From positions 1-12,540 of the forward strand of contig JALRGB010000785.1 of the NCBI GenBank assembly GCA_023253575.1: a stretch of 12,540 nt of DNA. The letters run 5' to 3'. Shown here one piece after another: positions 6,950 through 12,540 of this stretch (the first letter of the stretch is position 1; each line of letters begins with the position of its first letter). Below the pieces are notes generated by a model, which saw only the letters and a list, made by a program, of their open reading frames with translations, was not told the DNA's origin and did no database searches. The stretch comes from Verrucomicrobiales bacterium (GTDB lineage Bacteria > Verrucomicrobiota > Verrucomicrobiia > Verrucomicrobiales > V1-33). The position numbers were made by a program, and so were the translations under genes.

Positions 6950-7723
6950 TTACCAATTCATTTCCCGTTGGGCGGCCTCGAGGATGAGGCGATGGGCTTG
7001 GACCCGGTCATGGAGGCAGAATTCGGAGGGGGTTTCGAAGGTTAGGGTATGCGGGGCGTGGTGGAAGTGAAGGGTCATGGCTTCGGCGTGACCGGGTAAA
7101 TCGCGTGGTGGGGTGGACCTTCGGATGACGCCGTCGACGGCGCGGCGTCCCTCGATGCGGGGCCGGTTTTCGCGAGGTATGACCGGGTCGCTGGCGGCGA
7201 GGAATTGGGCGCCGAGGTGTGGGGCGTGGCGGCGGCTGAGTTCGTAGCAGTAGGTGCCGCGAGCGTCGTAATCTTCGTGGAGGCAGAGGCCGAGGGCGAA
7301 CTGGCGAGTTCCCAGCCAATCACGCCATGGGCTGATCAGCGGGTGGTCGATGCGGTGAAACTGGCGGTTGAGGTCTTCGCCGAGGTAGTCGGTGCGGGTG
7401 TTGGCGGCAAAGCCGTGGGGGTTGAAGCATGGCACGATGGTGACTGGGCAGTCGCGCAGGCGGCGGGCGTGGGTTTCAAACCATTCGAGCAGGGCCCATG
7501 CTGGGGCCGGTTCATCGCCATGCACGCCGGCGCTGAGGTAGAGACCGCCGGGTGACTGCCGGGCGGCGGGCGACTCGACGGCCATCACGGGCCAGCCGTT
7601 GAGGACGGCCAGCGGGCGGTGCTGCCATCCGGCTTGGCGCACGGCTGATTGCCACCGGCGCAGGAGCGCGCGGGCATCATGGGCCCGATGAGACTTGAGG
7701 AAGGCGAGCCGTGCCGCGTCCAT
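6950..7723 (-). CDS. M14-family zinc metallocarboxypeptidase/amidase, cytoplasmic
   Basis: Zinc-dependent hydrolase of the M14/AstE-like group, which removes C-terminal residues or acyl/amide groups; substrate not determinable. 257 residues, no signal peptide. Zinc ligands fit H68-x-x-E71 in SAGVHGDEPAP and H149 in LGLCLHEDYDARGTYCYEL. The substrate-binding Asn-Arg is N119-R120 in GEDLNRQFH, preceded by the NPHGF motif (101-105). The catalytic glutamate is probably E230 in LTFETPSEF. The LHED...YEL wording matches proteins generally called M14 metallocarboxypeptidases. Cytoplasmic murein-peptide amidases such as MpaA have a similar size and lack of signal, so a cell-wall recycling role is an alternative. 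The start lies 5 bases after the stop of the coiled-coil gene, indicating one transcript. Confidence 0.88.
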   Translation of the reverse strand: MDAARLAFLKSHRAHDARALLRRWQSAVRQAGWQHRPLAVLNGWPVMAVESPAARQSPGGLYLSAGVHGDEPAPAWALLEWFETHARRLRDCPVTIVPCFNPHGFAANTRTDYLGEDLNRQFHRIDHPLISPWRDWLGTRQFALGLCLHEDYDARGTYCYELSRRHAPHLGAQFLAASDPVIPRENRPRIEGRRAVDGVIRRSTPPRDLPGHAEAMTLHFHHAPHTLTFETPSEFCLHDRVQAHRLILEAAQREMNW

Positions 7724-7728
7724 GAGGC

Positions 7729-8622
7729 TTAGCGACTTTTATCCTTCCGGGTCAGTTGTTGATTTAGGGCGATAGAACGCCGGTAATAAAAAATCCGTGA
7801 GATGAGCGGACGGTGTTTGCGCAGCACGGCGACGATGTCCGGGGAGCGGGATTCCAAGCGGTTGCTGAGGTAGTGGCCGACGGTGAAATAAAAGTTGGAC
7901 TTGGCATTTTCGAGGGCACCGATTTTGGCTGAAAGTTCGGCGATTTGTTTCGAGAGGCGTCCCACCTCGGCGGTCAATTCGGCGGTTTCTTCTTTGACTT
8001 TGGATTTGCTTTCATTCAACTCGGTCTCGATGGCGGCGATTTCATTTTCGAGGGTTTCGATGGCGGTGGTTTTGGCGCTGATGTCGCCGAGGTCGCCGGT
8101 GAATTCCTCTTTAAGTCTGGCCATGGCCGCCTCGGTTTTGACGACCTCGCTGCTGATATCTTCGTCGTTTTGTCCGAGCCGCCTCATGAGCTCGATTTTC
8201 GACTTCAAGTTGGTATACTTCTTTTTTGTTTCTTCCTTCCAGTCTTTGAGTTGGTCGATTTCCCGCATTAAGCCGAGGGCTTCTTCCATGCGTTTCGATT
8301 TCAGTTCACGAAGACCTTTGAGCCGTGCTTCGGCGGCGTCTTCGATGTCGTACAGTGACTCTCGCAGTTGTTCATTGCGTTCATCGGCGGCGAGGGACGC
8401 TTGGCGCAGCATTTCCTGTTGTTGATCGAGGTCACGGATCTGCCAATATTCACCAGAGAGGTCGTCGATGTCCTTGACGTCCGGCCAGGCTAGGCGTCCG
8501 AGCAAGTCTTCGGCTTCGCTGAGGATCTGGGTTTCGCGATTGATGGCGCCCCAGCGATGGCGTTCGCTGAGGATACCGAGTTTTGAGCCGATGCGGTGAA
8601 AGAAGTAGCCGAAGGCATTCAT
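7729..8622 (-). CDS. Coiled-coil protein, function unknown
   Basis: A 297-residue protein I cannot assign to a named family. Residues 1-30 are basic and aromatic (MNAFGYFFHRIGSKLG). A short part containing LAWPDVKDIDDLSGEYWQIRDLD (44-66) follows. Residues about 65-240 are nearly unbroken charged heptad-like helix rich in E, K, L and A, a strong coiled coil. The final 55 residues are a non-coil part (FYFTVGHYLSNRLESRSPDIVAVLRKH) with a basic tail. There is no signal peptide or membrane helix, so it is probably cytoplasmic, perhaps a structural or scaffold protein. The frame is open up to an ATG at 8814, but that 64-residue extension is proline/serine-rich and unlike the rest; the ATG at 8622 is preferred. 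It is the first gene of the minus-strand run and is tightly linked to the M14 gene. Confidence 0.85.
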   Translation of the reverse strand: MNAFGYFFHRIGSKLGILSERHRWGAINRETQILSEAEDLLGRLAWPDVKDIDDLSGEYWQIRDLDQQQEMLRQASLAADERNEQLRESLYDIEDAAEARLKGLRELKSKRMEEALGLMREIDQLKDWKEETKKKYTNLKSKIELMRRLGQNDEDISSEVVKTEAAMARLKEEFTGDLGDISAKTTAIETLENEIAAIETELNESKSKVKEETAELTAEVGRLSKQIAELSAKIGALENAKSNFYFTVGHYLSNRLESRSPDIVAVLRKHRPLISRIFYYRRSIALNQQLTRKDKSR

Positions 8623-8896
8623 TCGGAGCGGCGGGGATGAGTGAGGGGACGGGCCATGGCACAATGGAGAGCATGGCGGGCGGATGTGAAAGGACTTTTC
8701 GAAATTTGGTGGTGGGGGGCGTGGTGGCAGTGTGGATTTTTTCTCTTGTTTGATAGCAGGGCGAGCGAAGAGTGGAGGCTGGCCGGGAGATTGCGCAGGC
8801 AAGCCTGGTCTCATTCGTTGGGTCTGGTCATCTTCTGGCCGGACGCATCCTTCTCACCCCGTGTCATCTACCACCTCTAATCCTTCGCGCACACCC
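8623..8896. promoter_or_regulatory. Divergent intergenic region between the coiled-coil and DMT-like genes
   Basis: These 274 bases separate oppositely directed genes, so both promoters should lie here, but neither is clear. For the plus strand, TCTAAT (8876-8881) matches a -10 box in five of six positions but lies only 15 bases from the start and lacks a good -35 box. For the minus strand, TTCACA followed 18 bases later by CATTGT is weak. An 8-base palindrome TTTCGAAA (8697-8704) and a small hairpin CAGGC-AA-GCCTG (8796-8807) are also present. Confidence 0.35.
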
Positions 8897-9538
8897 ATGG
8901 GTCACCATTGGCTTCTCTTCGCCCTCATGACCGTTGTGTCGTGGGGAGTATATGGTATCCTGCTGCACAAAGGGCAGGTTTTGATGGGCGATCCGGTCAA
9001 CGGTCGTTACAAAGCTTTCTTGCTGGTGGGGGTGGCGTATTTTGTGGTGGCCATTCTGGGGCCGTTGTTCATTTTGAAGACATCTGGGGCGACTTGGAAA
9101 TTCACGGCGGGCGGCATCAACTGGAGTTTTATTGCTGGAGTGGCTGGAGCGATTGGGGCGTTTACCACGCTTTTAGCCTTGGGGGCGGCCTTTAAGGGGA
9201 AAGTGGCCAATCCACCGGCGGTGGTCATGTCGATTGTTTTTGCTGGTGCGCCAGTGGTGAATGCGTTGGTTTCGATCTGGTTGGACCGGCTGGCTGGCAA
9301 ATCGTATCATTTGCCGTTTCCGTTTGTGGCGGGCATTGTGATGGCGGCGGCTGGGGGGTTTATGGTGGTCAAATTCAAGCCATCGGCTCCACCGGACAAA
9401 TCGGCGGCTCCGGCGGCGGTGGCGCCGGTGACGAGCGGGCTGGGTGGTGGATTAATTCGTCCGACGACCGAGCTGGCGGCGGTCGAGGTGGCGGCGGGTT
9501 ATGCTGATGTGAGCACCCGTTCGTATCCGGTCACCTGA
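8897..9538 (+). CDS. EamA/DMT-like small membrane protein
   Basis: A 213-residue inner-membrane protein. Five hydrophobic helices are predicted at about 5-22, 40-61, 76-98, 107-129 and 143-160. A soluble Ala/Pro-rich tail of about 50 residues follows. The helix-4 wording (AVVMSIVFAGAPVVNALVSIWLD) and the arrangement of the last two helices recall one half of a drug/metabolite transporter (EamA), which normally has ten helices. A five-helix protein would need to pair with itself or a partner; transport and substrate are unproven. The start at 8897 puts helix 1 directly at the N-terminus. The frame is open upstream to 8732, but that stretch is low-complexity and unlike a protein start. There is no Shine-Dalgarno sequence. 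The gene ends 7 bases before the ligase gene, so the two are probably co-transcribed. Confidence 0.8.
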   Translation: MGHHWLLFALMTVVSWGVYGILLHKGQVLMGDPVNGRYKAFLLVGVAYFVVAILGPLFILKTSGATWKFTAGGINWSFIAGVAGAIGAFTTLLALGAAFKGKVANPPAVVMSIVFAGAPVVNALVSIWLDRLAGKSYHLPFPFVAGIVMAAAGGFMVVKFKPSAPPDKSAAPAAVAPVTSGLGGGLIRPTTELAAVEVAAGYADVSTRSYPVT

Positions 9539-9545
9539 CACTGAG

Positions 9546-10784
9546 ATGGCGGTTCGTGATGTGCAGTGGGACAAGTTACGCCGCCTGTTGGCGGTGATTT
9601 TGCCTGCTAATGAGTTTTATGCCCGGCGGCTGCCAAAAAAGTGGCGGCCGCGGAGCTTGGCGGATTTTGCGGCCCGTTGTCCGTTGTTGACCAAGCATGA
9701 CTTAGTGGCTGACCGCGAGGGATGTCCGCCTTATGGCACAAATTTGTCGTGGCCGTTGGAGCGCTACACGCGGTTTTGTCAGACCAGTGGTACGACTGGG
9801 CGTCCGCTGCCGTGGCTTGATACTTCTGAAGATTGGGCGGCCATGCTCGGGTGTTGGCGGCGGGTGTATGAGGCGGCCGGGGTGGTTCCCGGCCGGGATC
9901 GTGTCTTTTTTGCTTTCACATTTGGTCCATTTTTGGGGTTTTGGACGGCCTTTGAGGCGGCTTTAGGCATGGGGTTGATGGCCATGCCGGGTGGCGGGCT
10001 GTCGAGTACGGCGCGGTTGCAGGCGATGGCGGAGAACCGTGCCACAGTATTGTGCTGCACGCCGACGTATGCGGTGCGGCTGGGCGAAGCCCGGGTCGCT
10101 CACCAGATTGAAACGAGCATTCGTATGGTCATTGTGGCGGGCGAGCCGGGCGGAAGCATTGCGGCGACCCGGCAGCGGCTGGCCAGTTTGTGGCCGGGTG
10201 CGGTTATTTTCGACCACCATGGGCTGACCGAAGCCGGACCGGTGACGCATGAAGAGCCTGGGCTGCCTGGGTTTTTACGGATTATTGAAGAATCGTATTT
10301 TGCGGAGATCATAGATGTTGAGACTGGCCGCGAAGTTCCGAATGGAGGTCAGGGCGAGCTGGTGTTGACCACGCTGGACCGGCTGGGATGTCCTTTGTTA
10401 CGCTATCGCACCGGAGATTTTGTCATCAAAGCGCGGGCGGCGGATGGCGGGTTGTTGTTGGCGGGTGGGATATTGAGTCGAACCGACGACATGGTGGTCG
10501 TGCGCGGGGTGAATATTTACCCTAGTGCCATTGAGGGAGTGCTGCGGCTTTTTCCGGAAGTGGCAGAGTATCAAGTGAGAGAGGAATGGTTGAATGGCAT
10601 GCTGGAGTTGCGGCTGGTGGTGGAATTCCACCATGAGGCAGATGCTTCCCTCGCACCTATGCTGGAAAAAAGCCTGACCGATGCACTGGCGCTGCGCATC
10701 CCAGTTGAGGTTTTTCCGCCCGGTAGCCTGCCGCGATTTGAATTCAAGGCCCGCCGGTGGGTCAAGGCGCCGCTGACGGATTAA
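9546..10784 (+). CDS. PaaK-like AMP-forming acyl/aryl-CoA ligase
   Basis: Adenylate-forming enzyme resembling phenylacetate-CoA ligase, which activates a carboxylic acid with ATP and passes it to CoA (or another thiol); the acid is unknown. 412 residues, slightly short against about 430 for PaaK. Visible motifs are the ATP loop TSGTTGRPLPW (80-90), DHHGLTEAGP (223-232), EIIDVETGREVPNGGQGELV (254-273), LLRYRTGDF (284-292), the hinge SRTDDMVVVRGVNIYP (311-326), and the C-terminal catalytic lysine K401 in RFEFKARRW. All core residues seem present, so it should be active. There are no other phenylacetate-degradation genes nearby, so catabolism of phenylacetate should not be assumed. Its only linked gene is the small membrane protein 7 bases upstream. 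Cytoplasmic. Confidence 0.9.
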   Translation: MAVRDVQWDKLRRLLAVILPANEFYARRLPKKWRPRSLADFAARCPLLTKHDLVADREGCPPYGTNLSWPLERYTRFCQTSGTTGRPLPWLDTSEDWAAMLGCWRRVYEAAGVVPGRDRVFFAFTFGPFLGFWTAFEAALGMGLMAMPGGGLSSTARLQAMAENRATVLCCTPTYAVRLGEARVAHQIETSIRMVIVAGEPGGSIAATRQRLASLWPGAVIFDHHGLTEAGPVTHEEPGLPGFLRIIEESYFAEIIDVETGREVPNGGQGELVLTTLDRLGCPLLRYRTGDFVIKARAADGGLLLAGGILSRTDDMVVVRGVNIYPSAIEGVLRLFPEVAEYQVREEWLNGMLELRLVVEFHHEADASLAPMLEKSLTDALALRIPVEVFPPGSLPRFEFKARRWVKAPLTD

Positions 10785-10960
10785 GCTGCAAATGAGCTAT
10801 GGACGACCGGGCGGCTGGGGGGGCGCCTGCCCCATCGTCTCATGGCGACCGCTGGTGCGGTCACTGGGGCGATTACGGGTCGGCTGGCCTCGCCGGCTGG
10901 TCACCTGCCGGTCGATCTGCCCGGGTGGGTTATGGGGTCCCGCCATCTGGAGGGGCAGGT
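10785..10960. other. Convergent gap between the ligase and pgi genes
   Basis: This 176-base gap separates two converging genes. It holds two short perfect hairpins, GGGGC-GCCT-GCCCC (10820-10833) and GACCGC-TGGT-GCGGTC (10847-10862). Either could help end transcription, but neither is followed by a T tract in either direction. All three plus-strand frames are open across most of it, reflecting base composition, and I see no supported gene. Confidence 0.4.
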
Positions 10961-12540
10961 TTATTTTCTGTCTGGGCCGGTGGATGGGGCCAGTGCGAAA
11001 GTGTCGGTGGCGGGGGAGTGGCCTAAGGTGCAGATGATGCTTGGCTGATTGGTGGCCAGGTGGTTGAGGCAATGCCAGACGTCTTCGGGATCGGCGGCTA
11101 CGGCGGCAGCCACGGTATCGGCGGTCTGCGGTTGGGACGAAAGGGCGGCGCGCACTTGGCTGAGTAGGGAGAGGAATACCGCTGCGGCCTTTTTGCCGGC
11201 CTCCACGCCGGGTTGATGATAGGCGTTGATGTCGACGAGGCTGGCGTAGAAGCCGACGGCGCGTTCATAGAGAGCGATCAAGGCGCCGAGGTGGAAGGCG
11301 TCGACGCGTGGAATCGACAAGGTGACCGACTGGCGGCCGTTGTCGTACAGGGCAGAGCGCGTGCCGCGGAGAAACCCTTGCAGATAGTCACCCGGAGTGA
11401 CTCCGGGGTCGACTTCCGCCTGCGGGGTGGGGGAGGCTTCGCGGACCTCGATAAAGGTGGCGAAGAAATTGTTCACGCCATCGCGCAGCTGTTGCACATA
11501 GGCGTGCTGGTCGGTTGATCCTTTATTGCCATAGACGGCGATGCCTTGGTTGACGGTGGCTCCGTGGCGGTCGTGTTGTTTGCCCAGCGATTCCATGACG
11601 AGTTGCTGGAGGTATTTGCTCATGAGGGCCAAGCGGTCTTTGTACGGGAGGATGACCATGTCTTTAGCGCCTTGTCCACCGCCGGCGTGGTGCCAGGCGA
11701 GGGCGAGGAGGAGCGACATGTTTTGTCGGGCTGGGGCGGAGCGGGTGCGTTCGTCGACGGCTGCGGCGCCGGCGAGAAATGCCCGAATATCGGCTCCTTG
11801 CAGGGCGAGTGGCACCAGTCCGACTGTGCTCATGACCGAGGTGCGGCCGCCTACCCAGTCCGTCATGGGGAAAATTTTCAGCCATCCGTGCTCGATGGCG
11901 TAGGCTTCCAGTTTGCTGGAAATGCCGCCGGCGGCGGTGCCGGTGACGGCCACCGCTTGGCGTGCCATGTTTAAGCCTGCCGCGGCGTAGGCGGCCTCGG
12001 CGGCCAGCATGCCGTTGCGCGTTTCCGGCGTGCCCCCCGATTTGGAAATAACCACCGTCAGAGTCGTGGCCAGATCAGGGCCGATTTCCGCCAGAATCCG
12101 TTGAAATCCTTCGGGATCGGTATTGTCAAAAAAGTGGGTTCGAACCGGAGCCTGCCATTCATCGATGAGGGCGGCAGTCGTCAATTGTGGTCCGAGGGCG
12201 CTGCCGCCGATGCCAATGATCAGGAGACGAGAAAACGGACGACCGCTGGGCGCGGCGATGGTGCCGGCATGGACGGCGGCGGCGAAGGATTCACTGGCGG
12301 CGATGTCTCGTTCAATTTCGGCCTGCAGGGCCGGGGTGGGGGCGAGTGCGGCGGCGCGCAACCAGTAATGGCCGACCATCCGACCTTCGTCCGGATTGGC
12401 AATCGCACCAGCTTCCAGCGCGGCCATTTCGGCGAGCGCCTTGGTGCAGCGGGGCGCCATGCGATCGAAAAAGTCAGGATCAAAGCCCATGCGGCTCACG
12501 TCCAGAGAGAGGCCGGTGGTGGTGTCGCGAAGGAAATTGT
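10961..12540 (-). CDS. pgi: Glucose-6-phosphate isomerase, N-terminus beyond the window
   Basis: Interconverts glucose 6-phosphate and fructose 6-phosphate in glycolysis/gluconeogenesis; cytoplasmic. About 526 residues are visible. The frame stays open to the right edge (NFLRDTTTGLSLD precedes VSRMGF), so the GTG at 12499 is an internal valine codon and the start lies outside. Counting from that codon: sugar-phosphate site LLIIGIGGSALGPQ (92-105) and VISKSGGTPET (150-160), VGGRTSVMSTVGL (216-228), the catalytic glutamate E303 in VMESLGK, YGNKGSTDQHAYVQQLRDG (323-341) with catalytic His332, and DINAYHQPGVEAGKKAA with Lys436. After the catalytic core, residues about 455-485 look like a small winged-helix-type tail (QTADTVAAAVAADPEDVWHCLNHLATN), as seen in some bacterial isomerases. 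All key residues are intact. The gene converges on the ligase gene. Confidence 0.95.
   Translation of the reverse strand, partial: NFLRDTTTGLSLDVSRMGFDPDFFDRMAPRCTKALAEMAALEAGAIANPDEGRMVGHYWLRAAALAPTPALQAEIERDIAASESFAAAVHAGTIAAPSGRPFSRLLIIGIGGSALGPQLTTAALIDEWQAPVRTHFFDNTDPEGFQRILAEIGPDLATTLTVVISKSGGTPETRNGMLAAEAAYAAAGLNMARQAVAVTGTAAGGISSKLEAYAIEHGWLKIFPMTDWVGGRTSVMSTVGLVPLALQGADIRAFLAGAAAVDERTRSAPARQNMSLLLALAWHHAGGGQGAKDMVILPYKDRLALMSKYLQQLVMESLGKQHDRHGATVNQGIAVYGNKGSTDQHAYVQQLRDGVNNFFATFIEVREASPTPQAEVDPGVTPGDYLQGFLRGTRSALYDNGRQSVTLSIPRVDAFHLGALIALYERAVGFYASLVDINAYHQPGVEAGKKAAAVFLSLLSQVRAALSSQPQTADTVAAAVAADPEDVWHCLNHLATNQPSIICTLGHSPATDTFALAPSTGPDRK

Noticed and set aside
8623..8814. 64-residue N-terminal extension of the coiled-coil protein
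   Set aside because: Proline/serine-rich, unlike the rest of the protein; ATG 8622 gives a sensible N-terminus.
8732..8896. 55-residue extension of the DMT-like protein
   Set aside because: Low-complexity sequence upstream of the first membrane helix; the ATG at 8897 fits a membrane protein start.
10792..11037. Short open frames (68-81 codons) in the ligase-pgi gap
   Set aside because: All three plus frames are open at once, which points to base composition; they overlap pgi antisense and show no domain.
1..12540. tRNA, rRNA, CRISPR array, insertion sequence or phage gene
   Set aside because: Looked for and not seen: no regularly spaced repeats, no transposase or integrase motifs, and no stretch resembling a structural RNA.

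Overview
The window looks like an ordinary chromosomal stretch of a GC-rich member of the PVC superphylum, most likely Verrucomicrobiota. This is inferred from three signs. The IspG barrel has the 'TMDT / DSKKF / NHGSLSD' flavour of the long, chlamydial/plant-type enzyme. There is a secreted ThuA-domain protein. A large secreted protein ends in '...FYRVRLR', a C-terminal signature I associate with verrucomicrobial exported proteins. No RNA genes, mobile elements, CRISPR arrays or phage genes were seen.

Layout. Positions 77-8622 hold eight genes, all on the minus strand. In transcription order they are: a coiled-coil protein, an M14 metallocarboxypeptidase (5 bases apart), a secreted ThuA-domain protein, a secreted YceI-family lipid-binding protein, an 83-residue two-helix membrane protein, the site-2 protease RseP, an IspG barrel (30 bases after rseP) and a secreted CAP-domain protein. 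Positions 8897-10784 hold two plus-strand genes 7 bases apart: a small EamA/DMT-like membrane protein and a PaaK-like acyl-CoA ligase. From 10961 to the right edge is the minus-strand pgi gene, convergent with the ligase and cut by the window end.

How the genes fit together. The rseP-ispG pair is a common bacterial neighbourhood (dxr-rseP-ispG), but dxr is not next to rseP here. Three products are exported (YceI, ThuA, CAP), RseP and two other proteins are in the membrane, and the ligase, M14 enzyme and glucose-6-phosphate isomerase are cytoplasmic. YceI relatives can bind polyisoprenoids, so its closeness to ispG is suggestive only.

Main oddity. The ispG gene stops, with tandem TAATAA, right after the TIM barrel. 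The [4Fe-4S] domain that every known IspG needs is not encoded anywhere in the window, and a terminator-like hairpin follows. This is either a split IspG whose second half lies elsewhere or a dead copy. Other points are the lack of Shine-Dalgarno sequences at all ten visible starts, a long imperfect hairpin just upstream of yceI, an AT-rich palindrome at the CAP gene start, and a G-rich plus strand whatever the gene direction. I did not find a convincing new multi-gene system.
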